A DNA stretch of 64,000 bases from contig JAUIRK010000172.1 in NCBI GenBank assembly GCA_030549495.1, positions 248,001-312,000 on the forward strand, written 5' to 3'. Position 1 is the first letter of the stretch. Each line of letters begins with the position of its first letter. The stretch comes from Nectonema munidae. Lineage: Eukaryota > Nematomorpha > Nectonematoida > Nectonematidae. Positions 45,501 through 57,099 of the stretch are shown piece by piece. A program made the translations under genes and the position numbers. The notes beneath the pieces are model-generated. The model was not told the origin of the DNA and did not search any database. It was given only the letters and a program-made list of their open reading frames with translations.

Positions 45501-46170
45501 AAATATTTATAAAAACTAGAGGCTATATCGAGGAAACCTTCGAGCCATCTTTACAGGTCTTATGAGAATAGTCCATGTTTACCCAATGGATTTGTTCGTA
45601 TCTTTGTATTCTTTCAGTAACAAGAAGAATGAGATAACTTTCGGTGCACTAACTAACGTTCCCACAAAATAGTTTACAATACCTAATATTTTTTGAAGCC
45701 AACGCTCGTTGAAGGATTCCTTGGCATGATGAGAAAGTATTAAAGTGGAAGAGGACGTACGGACGTTATCTGCAATGTTTTCAATAATCGAGACGTTACA
45801 CTCCTAGATGTCTATTGATAGGGAGTAAAAATTGCAAAACTAAGGGAGTCTTGCTTTTTGCAAAACAATTATGGGCCTTGCATACGGTGTGGTCATTTTT
45901 GTTCCGAAGAACCGATGTCAGAATGGTGGAAAGGATGAACTGTCGTTGCTGAGAAGGAGGTTGCAAAAGCGAGAAAATCTTTCAAATCTATTCCGATATG
46001 ATCCTTCGACGGTAGCAGTGTTTGAAGATTCTCTTCTTGGCAACGAGTTTCTCAAGAACCAAATCCAATATATTTTTTTATTAGAATTTAAGCCTATTTC
46101 TGGAGACGAAATTTGGTCAACTCATTCTTATCCTTCAACTGTTTAATAAACATTTTTCCACTGCGAATAA
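45501..46170. other. intergenic, one unrecognised 91-codon frame
   Basis: A plus-strand frame at 45871-46146 reads LSLLRRRLQKRENLSNLFRY and FEDSLLGNEFLKNQIQY, which looks more protein-like than the surrounding DNA. I do not recognise it and see no exon signals. It could be part of another transposon remnant. Confidence 0.3.
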
Positions 46171-46175
46171 AACTT

Positions 46176-46409
46176 TTAGCTTTTTAATAATATTATAGCT
46201 TTGTTTAGTGGGTATTCTTGCTTTATTCCAATTCGAAAGAAGTTCTCAGTTATTTTTGCACTTTCTGTTAGTGTTTTTCCTTCGATTCGATGAAGATGCA
46301 AAAATCTACCTAATACAATTCTATTGGATGGCAGCTTGCTTGCAGAAAGCGATTCGTATGTTTGGCCGACTAACCATACAATTTTTGTTCTTTCAGTGAA
46401 CAAATTCAT
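46176..46409 (-). pseudogene. N-terminal fragment of the same transposase-like family
   Basis: Minus-strand frame reads KLPSNRIVLGRFLHLHRIEG then KTLTESAKITENFFRIGI. In the family seen at 42872-44740 the protein usually starts with a segment of the form L-P-T-x-R-x-V-L-x-R-F-F-x-x-H ... K-(T/S)-(I/L)-x-E-S. It is opposite in strand to the main copy and does not continue into the middle part, so it is a separate fragment. Confidence 0.5.
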
Positions 46410-47090
46410 TTCTACATCATTAAAAAATTGAATTGAAACAGAACAAAAATATTTAAAGAAAAAATTGAAATGGAAATTCTACTGCCCTATTTTATAGAGC
46501 GTGCGCAATCCTTTAATCATAGCAAATCAAAAAGTTTTTTTTGCATGGAAGTTTAAAGACCTAAAAGGAAAAAAATAAGAGGCTAAAAAAGTAAATTTTC
46601 TATTTTTACCATACATTTTTTGTCACCCTACTGTTTATTTACCCAAGGCGTGTAAAATTAGTGTATAATGTGCTTGAAATCAAAGAACTTTTTGATAACA
46701 TTCAAGGATATTAAAGATGTCACTATAATGACATAACGTAATTTTTAAAGAAAGGGATTAATTTCTCAAAAAATGTGCGAAATTTTATATTCAAATTTTG
46801 AATGGGGAATAATAACTAGAAAGCAAAAAATTGTCTGATATGAAATGATGAAAGTCGTGGAATCTCTCGTACCGTAGAAAAGAAAACAAATAATTCATTT
46901 GAAACGATTTCACAAAACCTCATGAGAACGAAATGTTATGTAGTATTATTAATACCTCTGAACAAGAAATAAAATGTAAACTTTTGGTTTAAAAATTTTT
47001 TAAACTGCTGAAAACAAGATTTGACAAAAGGAAGATTGAAATAATGACAACCATTTTATGAAAGGAGTTAAAAAAAGAGTTCAGAAAAAA
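46410..47090. other. AT-rich 3' flank, no gene seen
   Basis: No repeat family, RNA gene or coding pattern was recognised downstream of troponin I. Confidence 0.5.
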
Positions 47091-47096
47091 TTTATT
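47091..47096 (-). terminator. possible poly(A) signal of troponin I
   Basis: AATAAA on the minus strand, about 170 bases past the stop codon of the last exon. The position is typical, but the sequence is AT-rich, so chance is possible. Confidence 0.45.
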
Positions 47097-47264
47097 GAAG
47101 AATAAAGCTAATAAAATGAGAGAGTTTAATGTAATTCAAGGCTAAGAGGATGAGTGTTATCACTAACGCGGCAACATAATTTAGTGTACAAGAGATAGAG
47201 AGATGAAATAAATATGGGATTTTATATAATCAGGAGAAAATTGAAATGTGCCAAGATTCTTTTC

Positions 47265-50200
47265 TCATTCAGCAGCAGCTTGAGTTGCTCCACTTCCAGC
47301 CCATTCAGGCTTAGACTTCTACAATAAAAAAGGTTTCAATATAAAATAGCTTGAAGCTACACAACTAGGGTTGCAATTTATTTATTTAATTTCACAGAGA
47401 CACATGATCGCAGAAAAAATGTGTTTTTTTAAAAGAAATTTCTTTGCTCTCCACGTATTTTTATTCTCAATCTATCTGCATTGATGAGGCGTTGAAAACT
47501 TATTTGCAAAAATCCGACTCTTAAAATTCTTTATTAAAAATTTTTTTCACTTTTAAGTTTCTGAGAAATTCGAAGTTTTTTTTTGAAAAAAATTTTCATT
47601 TGTGCAGCCCATTTTTTTTTAAATTTTTTGATACTCCACTGAGCATAATAACCAATTAAAATCATGGTTACAGTCATTCGATCGAAAACAAGATTCATCA
47701 ATCAATTGAATTGAGTTTAAGCAGTTGTGGTTAGTATAAAAGTTGCTAATTTGTTTTACTACACCAAGGATTCGTAAAAAATAACTAGTCATAGAATTGC
47801 TGCATGCAGATTTTAAAGACTTAGCTAAAGTCAGGTATATAATTATAATTAATGATCATGAAACGCATACTATGGAATAAAGAGAAGGATAAGAAGAGTC
47901 TATTCGGATGAAGCATATGAATAATATTTTAGTCTAAAATATACAGCAAAATTTTTGAATTTATCTCTAGTTTTGACTCGCGTGGTAGAAAAAGATCCAG
48001 CTAAAAGATTTCAAAATCGTGCTCTGAAAAAGTTTTGATTAAATGACGATTTCCAAATTTATTCTATTCAAATTCAAACTCGCCCAAAATTACTTTTCGT
48101 TCTGTAGAATATTGACGACAGTATTCTGACCAAATCGAATAAATACCATTCATAGCATCACAAGATCATTCGTATTTCTATACAATCCAATGTTTTCCAA
48201 ATTGTGTAAAAAATGTCATCTAGCATAATGAGTTAAAATTTTTAATGAAAAGAATCGAGTAGCTTCGATTTTAATAGCATTCATTTTTCTTTCAAAAAAA
48301 TCGCTTACTTTAGAACTAAAAGAATCACCTGCAGAGTTGCTGGACAATTAACTCTTATTTATTAAAAACTTACGGTTTCTTCGCCTTGAATATCAATGGT
48401 CCATTTATTTGACTCCACTTTTTTAAGGTTATTTCTCCAATCGGGAACTTCTAAGGTCTTTTTCAGTTTGCCGAATCTTAAGAATTATGAAATATTAAAT
48501 AAACATGATTTGAGAGTGTAAATTTTTCCTAGTCATCTTAAGAAATTATATAATAAACTAAAAAACAGGTAACAGAATGAGCTGACATAGGTTAATGTAT
48601 ATTAAAAACTTGAGATAAAGCAATTAACATACCTGAATAATTAAAACAAAATGGACATACAATGAAAATTCATTACAAAGACCTTTAGGGGCCAACGTTT
48701 TGAAAGCTGATCGTCTGCTTACTTTTTTCAATGGGTTTTTACATAACTTAAATCAGACAACGTTTAAACTTTTTTTTCAAGTCTTCACTTATTTCTCCAT
48801 TACATTCACAATCTCCGTACTCTCCTTAAAATTATGGACATTGATAGAAAGAAATGGAAGATGACTAGGAAATGCTGGAAAGAGATGCGAAAATGAAAAT
48901 AAAAAACTAACTGATGATCGTATTTTTGAGTTTTTTTCAGAGTTGGTTTTACGCTAAAATAAAATATAATAATTTAGTAAAGTGAGTATAGGGAAAAGGA
49001 AATAAATGATGAGCGTCCTCTTACTATCTTCCACGTAAATTGTTCACTTCATTAGTAAGTTTGTTGATCTAAAGGCAAACGAGTATGGCAAATAATGAAG
49101 AAAGTATTAGAATTTATACGACGTGGAGAACATACCTCTTCATCATTTTTGCGCAAATTCTCTTCCCAATCATAGCGTAGAGTTTCCAGCTCTTTGATCT
49201 TTGTCAAGAATTCTCGGCACAAAGATTTCACCTGATCTGATAGAAAAAAATGGTAGACATGATATTTAATCCGAGCACACAGGGCCGAATTTACTTATAA
49301 TGATTCAAATTTACCTATAACTTCCCATCCCTGTTTTTGTGGATATTTTTGAATTTTTAGTCTTATTTTTTCGTAATCTGAATATGGATTTTTTTGTGAA
49401 TTCGAATCAGAATTGTAATTGTGCACAAGAAATTATCGCCCACCAATTACATTTTCCATATATGGTTTTCAAGATACAACACAGCCTTCCTTCATCATAG
49501 ACCGACAACTTGTGAAGCTTGCTATTGGAATTATGTTTCCATTTTAAATATAATTTTTTAACTTGAAGAACGTTTATCTAAATAAACTAAATGATGAAAC
49601 ACTAGGTGCTTTAAACGAGATGTCAAGGTTCAACTGATAGACCACCTTTTAAATGATCAACTGTAATAAATGTATTGTAAATGTCCAGCGAACTGTCACA
49701 GCGTGTCAATCAATTCCCAATAACTACTCTCATTACGACTTAAAATATAAATATCCTTGAGTCGCAATTGACTCATTACTACAAACTATCAAATTCTTGT
49801 TTCCCCAAGGAGGTTTTCTCTTTATAAATAAAATAAAATAATTCCCATATAATTTAATATTTTATTGAAGGCTCTCACAACAGTAAGAATTCTTTATCTC
49901 CTAAAAAATGATGAAAATATTTTGTTTTTATAATAAAAATTAGAAAGCTAAAATTTTTACCAAGCATTTGATTTTTTATTATGTAGTTTTTCCAAACTTT
50001 CTCAAAGAAATTTTAAATGAAGAAAAGAAAGAACGTTTTTGACAGAAAAACATATCTCAAGAAAGTAGAGTAAAAAGTACCATCTGTCATGGAATCCAAG
50101 TTATCAGGAAGTGGCTTGACTCTTTCAGCCAACATCTTCTTCCTCTCTTCTTCCTTCTTCTTCAACTCAATCATCATTTCTTCTCGAGCTTTTTTCATGA

Positions 50201-53200
50201 TGTACGCCTGAAGAAGACAACAGAGTCAGACTTACATACCTCAAGTTTAGTGAAAAAAGGAACCTTGAGTCTTTTCTTTCTTTCAGGAGTCAAAAAGCCT
50301 TGATTCTGGCTTTGAGCTTGGAGTCTGGCTCTAACCTCAGCTTTGCGCTTCTCTTTTTCATCCATTTTGCGTTGAATCTGGGTAATAAAAAATCACAAAA
50401 TTTCTTTTAATCCCTTCAAACCATAGAACATGAAGGCATAGGGAAATTTTAAATATTATATAATCAAAATACAAGTCAAATACAGTAAACACGGTCCATT
50501 ATAAAGCGGGATCCAATATAACGAGGGAATAGTTTGGACGCTGCCTTGAACAACAAATGAATTTTTATTTTTATCTACAAATTTACAACAGCTAATGCTT
50601 CTTTTGATATGGAGGAAGACAGAAGCCTATTTTTATTTTTGTATTTTTTTTATATAATTTTTCTAACTTACAAATTGTCTTTTTTCAATTCTAATTTGTC
50701 TTTTTTAGTTCTAAATTGTCTTTTTTCATTTCTAATTTGTCATTTTTAAGTTCTAAATTGTATTTTTTAAATTCTAAACGTTGTTTCTAAATTACAAAAT
50801 AAAATTTGAAAAAAGACAATTTAGAATAAAAAAATAATTTAGAATTAAAAAACAAAATAAAAAAGACAATTTAGAACTTAAAATGTTATTATTTATTCAA
50901 TAAACTTGATATAAAAAATAAAAAAAATTGTAAAAAATTTGAAACAAAAAGTGATATGAAAATTTTAACAATTCATCAATTTTTATGAAGATCATAAAGG
51001 ATCTGTAGTTTAAGACTAAAACTCAATTGAGAATACATAGATTTTCTATTCATTATTTTTTTTTAAATACAAAATATAGAGATGTCGTACTGAAAATTAG
51101 TTAACTATTTTTAGCGAAAAAAAATTAATGACAGGCACTTCCTTTGTATCGTCACATTCAAAGACACACCATGTTCTAGAGATATCAATTGAGATTTTTT
51201 TATATTATTTTAAAGAATAACAAAAAACAAATCAAGGGATATTAAAATAAGATATAACCAAATAATTTACCTTAAAACTATACAGAAACGTGATAAAATC
51301 CACGCATTCCATACAAATGTAAATAAAAAAGAAACCACATGACATAGATATAGCAAGACATAAAAATAAATAATTAACCATGAACTAATATTTGCTTAAT
51401 TAACTCATCAACTAACAAGCTAATTAACTATTTGGAGGCTGGGCGAGATAACGAAGGAGGCAACGTAGGATAAAGAGTGAAAATGAGAGCTTACGTCAAC
51501 ATCATCGTCTTTCTTTGCAGCAGGAGGAGGAGGAGCAGCTGCAGGAGGAGGAGTTGGAGTTGTGCTGGGCTTCTTGGCAACAGGAGAAGCTGACGATTTT
51601 CTTCCTGCACTCGACTTCTTCCCGGTTTCCTTTCTGGAAAGAAAATTTTTTAAGAAATATTATTTTACAAGATTACTCTCTAGCAGACCCTTTGTTCCAA
51701 TGTTGGGAAAATTATGGGCATTCATTTTAAAGAAAAGTTTTCGCAACTCATAGCTTGCTTAAGATTCCAAAAGGTTTCTTCCGCGGGTATTGCCACTTTC
51801 ATTCATAAACTTTTTAAAGGAATTTATTGTAAAAATTATAATCATAAGTATTTTAATGTTAATTTTTCTTTTTAGAATTTGTTGTATTTAATTTGAAAAA
51901 ACCGTTAAAAGTAAATTTGTATCATAAAACACACAAAATTCATATATTGAAAAAATTTTCCCAGTTAGTTTTCAAGCTTGTCTTCTATACAAATCTATAG
52001 TGTAATTTTTGTTTTCTTTTATTATTAAAAACTTCTATACACTAATTATGTGATGAATAATTTTATCTACTAGAAGTTACATGACAAATGGTCAACTCAA
52101 CCAAATGACACCTTGGTATATTTTTGTTCGCCGTAGTTAGTTTATATACTATATTTTGTTTTCTAAATGATTTTTTCAATTTCCTTCTTCAACGTTATCG
52201 ACTGTTACACAGATGTTTGTTCATTTTTAGACGATGTTAATTAGACTATTACTATGCAGTTTAATTAACCCTTTACAGTCTTTGAAAGCTAAAATTTTAA
52301 ACTAAAAAGGTTTTAAAAACTAGTGATTTTATGAAATAAAATATTGCAATCCATGTAACGGATCTGAAAAAAATCAAAGTATACATTATAAAATATAAAA
52401 ATTGACTTGTAAATTTAATAGTTTGAGATTTTTTATAAATTAGCTTCCTTAAATTTTTCTCTTTTTTTTTGTTTTTTTCACGGCATCGAAGAGTATGTTT
52501 TAAGTTTTAAAATAATTTTTAATTGTAACACGCTAAACCCCAGTTAGAAGACTCCAATCCTGTATAGAGCTCAAAATGATTGCATACCATATGTTTCATA
52601 TATTGCATTGGAATCTAAATAAATGAGAATTTGTAAGCGGTGGATAATTTTCTAAAGTTTCATTTTAATTCGACATCTGAATAGCTGGCGTCATGAATAT
52701 AAAGAACTCTACTTGAGTTCTTTGCATTCATAATTTATTGTTGCTTTCCTGATTTGGCGAGATTCAGAACAAATTTCTGCGCAGGGAAATCTAATTGCCA
52801 CACGAGATTTATTAATTTTTCATTTGATTGTTTTTAAAAAGCACAATTAATTTTCATTTGATATAGTCAGACCTCGTTTATCTGAGAACCCAGCTAACCA
52901 ACACATTACTGAATGTAACCAATTTTTTTTTCCTCCGTTATTCCGACATTCACATTCCGACACCCAGAATACTTCAAATCAAACTAATTTCTTTTAAAGA
53001 AGCTTGTAATAAATTTCCGGGAAATTAAAGAACACGTAAATTCAGGAACACCTAATTCATATGAATGGACCAAGTGAACATTTTATAACGAACTTGTTGA
53101 AATAAACATCTAATCAAACTATCTGTACCAAATTTGGAAGCAATCTTTGAAAAAATGAAAAACTCTTACCTTGGAGGTGGTGCCTTGACCTCTTCCTCAG

Positions 53201-54405
53201 ACTCAACCTAAAAATGTACGAATGTAGAGAATGTTAAAGATTCATGGAAGTTCTTTATTGATATGAAAATTCAGAGGACTTTCGCTTACGATGGAAAAAA
53301 TATTCAGTTGCAATATTTTTATGTCTAAATACGGCCTAATGTTCCTATACGCTTCCGCACTGTTATTTCAAAAAGAACCCTTCGGTTTGATTAGTGTTCA
53401 AAAACAGTTCATTCCACAGACAATTATTAGGCCTTTTGAATTCAATATTATTTTGACGTTAAATTGCCTACAGGCCAAATTAGCCAAATGTCTTAGAGCC
53501 AATTGTCACTATAGATTGATATAATTGTCAGATTTGATTTATAGTCCATATTTTATGTAAAGATTTTCTAGCGAAAAATTTTGTCAAAATTAGTTCAACA
53601 ATTAAACTCATTGTTAGACTAGTATACGAAAATGAGCATCATTTAAACTTCTTTTAAGAATTTTGTTGAATATTTTTAACAATTGATACTACGGTATCAT
53701 AGTAATAAAATAATTAAAGTGTAAATGATGTTATGTTAATGAGAGAACAATTGGTAAGCTGGTCGAAAAAGTTATAACATTTAAATTAAAAACATTATGT
53801 TCTATTGTGTACTTCTTTGTGAAAAGTTTTGCTAATTCTGAATTTGCCTATTAAAATCAATTTTTTAACACATTACAAACAAAAAAATCGTTAAAATAAG
53901 TTAGAAACATATGTCATGTCACACTCAACTTCAATCTCGATGTAGACCAACACGAACAAGTTTGACATTCGACTTCTGGAAAATTGGACATATCTAATGT
54001 TTTTGATCATTTTCGCCAAAAATGGTGATTTCGCCTTATTAAACTCCAGATGGACTTTATAGGCTGAAAATGCGATAGTTTCATGAATTTAATTGAAATT
54101 TCGGTATTCAAAATTGCATATAAACGGAAAGAAATATGAAAAATAATCTTAGTATCTGAAAAAAAATGCTTTATGCCCTTTTGTCCAAAAAAGGTAAAAA
54201 AAAATGCTTTATGCCCTTATGTCCAAAAAAGGTAAAAAAAAACGTTAATTAGCACTAAAGGGAAATGAAGTACATATTGATGAGTGATGGTTTTTATTGA
54301 GAAATATCAATACCTCAGATCCAGAAGTGTTGTCTTCACTAAAAATGAAAATGACATGAAAGGAGAAAGGAAAGATTTAAATTGAAAATTTTACCTGCTT
54401 GACAT
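47265..54405 (-). CDS. TnI: troponin I, complete coding region in eleven exons
   Basis: Thin-filament inhibitory subunit of striated muscle; it blocks actomyosin until calcium binds troponin C. Coding exons (5' to 3'): 54405-54395, 54338-54314, 53207-53170, 51633-51495, 50377-50264, 50207-50081, 49236-49136, 49068-49025, 48953-48912, 48476-48374, 47318-47265. All junctions are GT-AG and in phase; the sum is 798 bases, 265 residues. Layout: acidic start (MSSSEDNTSGSE), Lys-rich and Pro/Ala-rich extension (residues about 36-70), troponin C/T-binding helices (GFLTPERKKRLK; KKKEEERKKMLAERV), coiled coil with TnT (about 150-200), inhibitory and switch region (NNLRGRYVKPTLKKTQKY; FGKLKKTLEVPDWRNNLK), C-tail ending ATQAAAE. 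Known invertebrate TnI share G-F-(M/L)-T-P-E-R-K-K and L-R-G-K-F-V-K-P-T-L-K-K. It is intact, with no break seen. Confidence 0.95.
48912..48953 (-). CDS. TnI: troponin I 42-base microexon (inhibitory region)
   Basis: Encodes VKPTLKKTQKYDH, the core of the actin-binding inhibitory segment. Acceptor ttttag, donor GTTAGT. It enters with one base and leaves with two. Without it the neighbouring exons would join to a stop codon, so inclusion is obligatory. Confidence 0.95.
50081..50377 (-). CDS. TnI: troponin I exons 5 and 6 with two possible in-frame donors
   Basis: Exon 5 (50377-50264) ends RKKRLK and aligns without gap to exon 6 (50207-50081, starting AYIMKKAREE) when compared with other invertebrate TnI. 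The donor there is weak (GTTCCT). A much better donor (GTATGT) lies 24 bases further on, after 50240, and would insert eight extra residues (VPFFTKLE) in frame. Either form, or both, could be made. Confidence 0.7.
50484..50560 (+). mobile_element. pogo/Tigger-type end, partial
   Basis: CAGTAAACACGGTCCATTAT AAAGCGGGATCCAATATAACG AG resembles the terminal repeat of pogo-group MITEs ('sequence-like-sliding' Tigger ends). No opposite end was seen within the troponin I intron. Confidence 0.4.
50670..50880. repeat. 21-22 bp minisatellite with inverted copies
   Basis: About six direct copies of TTCTAAATTGTCTTTTTT (50670-50795), then two or three inverted copies (AAAAGACAATTTAGAA; 50808-50880). The unit is that of the array at 22271-22396. 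It lies in a troponin I intron. Confidence 0.8.
51495..51633 (-). CDS. TnI: troponin I exon 4, Pro/Ala/Lys-rich extension
   Basis: 139-base exon encoding a low-complexity linker: KETGKKSSAGRKSSASPVA, then TTPTPPPAAAPPPPAAKKDD. In insects a Pro/Ala-rich N-terminal extension is encoded by an alternatively included exon in some muscles. Here it enters with one base and leaves in phase 0, so skipping it alone would shift the frame. Confidence 0.9.
52866..52985 (+). mobile_element. pogo/Tigger-type end, partial
   Basis: TAGTCAGACCTCGTTTATCT followed by 'gagaacccagctaacca' and later 'ccgttattccgacattcaca' is typical of a Tigger-group end. The matching end is not evident. It lies in a troponin I intron. 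Confidence 0.45.
54150..54242. repeat. 42-bp tandem duplication
   Basis: 'AAAATGCTTTATGCCCTT(T/A)TGTCCAAAAAAGGT' occurs twice in direct orientation, close to perfect, just upstream of a troponin I exon (54314-54338). Confidence 0.85.
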
Positions 54406-54420
54406 TCTTTCTTTTTTAAT
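54395..54420 (-). CDS. TnI: troponin I start exon
   Basis: 26-base exon between acceptor atttag and donor GTAAAA. Holds six leader codons' worth of A-rich sequence and then the ATG at 54405-54403 (context AAAGAATGTC), followed by S-S and two bases of the next codon. It is chosen as start because it is the only in-frame ATG before the conserved region and the acidic N terminus is typical. Confidence 0.85.
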
Positions 54421-54716
54421 CTAAAATATGAAGAAAAGATTAAGGTATTTTTAAATTCACAATCAGCAGAATTTCATCAATGAGATTGTACGGGTGAGTT
54501 AAATATGTTGTGCCAAAATATATAAATTTAAAAAAATTGAATTTAAGCCTCATACGAAAAATATTTCATAATTTTTTGGTTAATTCGCATATAAAATTCA
54601 AAAATATAAGTTAAAATTGAAATAGACATGGACGATGGATTTCAGGTCGGCAATTTTTTTTTAGCAAATAGTTCGGAAAATTTATTTTAATCAGAGTCAA
54701 TTTTTTTCTAATAGCA

Positions 54717-55030
54717 GCAGGGCCCGCGCATCCTATTTATTTTGGGGGTTTGAGCCCCCCTCTCCATTTTTGACTTGAGCCACTCCTCACCCCCACTGAA
54801 TTTTTCAAGCCTCTCTACTCAATTTTTCAAGCCCTCTTAAAAAATTAAATATTTTAGAAGTCTTTTCTTTGTACATTGGTAGTTTCAATAAATATATTAT
54901 AGAATTTTCTAGAGTATTTTTTGAGTATCAAGCTGCTCTAACAATAGGAATCAGCACTGCATCCTGTGAGAGAAGTTTTTCGACCCTTTCGAACTATTTC
55001 AACGAAAAGTCAAGAAGGCTGAATGCTTGA
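54717..55030 (+). mobile_element. hAT transposon remnant with C-terminal dimerisation motif
   Basis: A GC-rich start (CAGGGCCCGCGCATCC) is followed by AGCCCCCC words. At 54923-55030 the plus strand encodes EYQAALTIGISTASCERSFS then TLSNYFNEKSRRLN and a stop. T-A-S-C-E-R-S-F-S is the conserved core of the hAT dimerisation domain. Everything between the end and this motif has been lost, so it is a deletion derivative. It lies in the 5' intron of troponin I. Confidence 0.75.
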
Positions 55031-55142
55031 CATGTAAATTGTTTTATTACTCTAAAAATGATATATTGTTAATAAAATGATTTTCTTCTTTCACTTTTGT
55101 TTTATAATAGTTAATTATACTCCTCAAACCTCGTCACCTTAC

Positions 55143-55191
55143 TTTTATCTCCTTCTTTAGCTCTTGTTTCCGATGATGATAGAATTGGCTT
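55143..55191 (-). other. TnI: probable troponin I 5' leader exon
   Basis: 49 bases bounded by a strong acceptor (tttctttctag) and donor (GTAAGG) on the minus strand, about 0.7 kb upstream of the start exon. It has no ATG. A further donor-like GTTAGT at about 55855 could close a still earlier exon. The promoter is not identified. Confidence 0.5.
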
Positions 55192-56255
55192 CTAGAAAGA
55201 AAAATTTGATAGTGTGTATTTTCATAATGTATAGTCTCTGAATAGCAGGATAACTTATTTTACAGAATTTATGACCTCAAAATAAAGAATGAGTGATAAA
55301 TCATTTTTCTTGTAATATGGAATTCTGTAGAAGAAAGTTTTTAGCAAGAATTTTTGAACTTAAATGGAATGAAGAACTACAATTAAAGTTTGAAAAAGGA
55401 AAAGTTATAAATTTTCGCCATTTTTTACTTCATAGTGTGCGATTTTTATATTTTATGGAATCTTAGTAGGCGATTTAAACAAGTATTTTTTTTTATTTTA
55501 AAATTTTTGATTTTTCAGACCCTTTCAAACGGGCTGAAAATTATGACTTCACATAATTCAACAAATATACAAGTATTATACATTTTTAGATTCCTCTTAT
55601 TATTCTGAATAACAATATTAAATTTATTTTACCATAAATATTTTGGTTAATTTTTTTATATATATTGTATTTTCGCAAGCTTTTTTAGCTACCCCAACAT
55701 AAGGGAAGCATCAAAAGTAGTTTTTATGAAAGAACAGTCACTTATGATAAGATTCAAACAGCTCAATAAGTGAAAGAATCGAAGAGTGTCGTTTCATTGT
55801 ATCTATCAAAATATGAAATACTTCATGTAAAATACAGGTAGATAATGTTGCACTAACCTTGCACAAGACATACATGAAGAATAAAATGAGTTGACTTTTC
55901 AGTTAAATCCACTTCAATCCTTCATTTTATTCAAGATTTTTCGATCCTAAGAGTTGTTTTTTATTAAAATTTTAAAATGTTTTAATGACAACTAATTATT
56001 AGTAGGATTTTATAAAAACTTCGTCAAAAATGAGCAATATCTAGCTAAATAAAAATCTAATTTGGCAAAATCTTCTCGTACTAAATCTCTATATTCAACT
56101 TGTAAAAGAAGTGCAACATTGTCATACAGGTGATTGGGGTTGCAAAGTAGGAGTGTAGATTTTAAAGGGAAGTTCGGTATCTTACAAAATTTGGGATTCG
56201 GAATAGAAATCAAAGTCAGGTTTTTTCGGCGCTCTTTAACTTTACGGTTGTCAAA

Positions 56256-56500
56256 AGATCTAGAATCTTTAGTAATATATATAAAGGAAATAAACTACGT
56301 TGAAAAATGTAGTTTGATTGACATCACTCTTATGAAGATCTAGAATCTTTAGTAATATATATCAACGAAAATAAGCTACGTTGAAAATGTATAGTTTGAT
56401 TGACATCACTTAGTCTTATAAAGATCTAGAATCTTTAGTAATATATATCAACGAAAATAAGCTACGTTGAAAATTGTATAGTTTGATTGACATCACAACA
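56256..56500. repeat. 80-86 bp tandem repeat, three copies
   Basis: 'AGATCTAGAATCTTTAGTAA' starts copies at 56256, 56336 and 56422. Each ends 'GTTTGATTGACATCAC'. The copies are nearly identical, with a few small indels. Non-coding. Confidence 0.95.
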
Positions 56501-56610
56501 ATAAATAATTGCTTGAAAAAATTTCTGATTGACGGAACCGTAAAACAAAAGATTGCCGTTTTAAAAGTATTTTAGATCATGAAAAAAATAATTTTATTTT
56601 TGTGAGCATG

Positions 56611-57090
56611 CAGGGATGTCCAACTAAAACAAACAGCGGGCCATTTAGAAAAGTTATTGCACACGGTCGGGCCGCACCTATTTAAAAAAAATAACAATAA
56701 TTTTTTTATAAAATATTTATCAGAAACTTTTTTATCCTGATTACTGATTATCACAATTTTTATGAAAATTAAAGATAAAATGAGTAGTTAATTGAAAGTT
56801 GAATATTAATAAATCTTCATCATTAATCCTAAATTTAAATATAATATATATATATATAAGTAAAAAACCTTGAAATAAAAGTTAGAAAAAATTTGTTTAA
56901 GCTCCAATGATATTTTAAAAATCATAATCCTATCTATATTTTGATAGAAACTTAGTTTTTATAACAAATTTGTTGAAATTTTTATAAACTAATATCTATA
57001 TAATTTAACATCAACCTTATCTCATTTTCTTAGAGGGCCACAGAAATTTGCCTTGCGGGCCGCATGCGGCCCGCGTGTTGGACACCCCTG
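56611..57090. mobile_element. hAT-type MITE, 480 bp
   Basis: Left CAGGGATGTCCAACTAAAAC ... GCGGGCC, right GGCCCGCGTGTTGGACACCC CTG: inverted ends of about 15 bases with the familiar CAGGGGTGTCCAAC form, plus an inner GCGGGCCGCATGCGGCCCGC palindrome near the right end. The interior is AT-rich and non-coding. No exact 8-bp target duplication was recognised. Confidence 0.8.
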
Positions 57091-57099
57091 AATGCGAAG

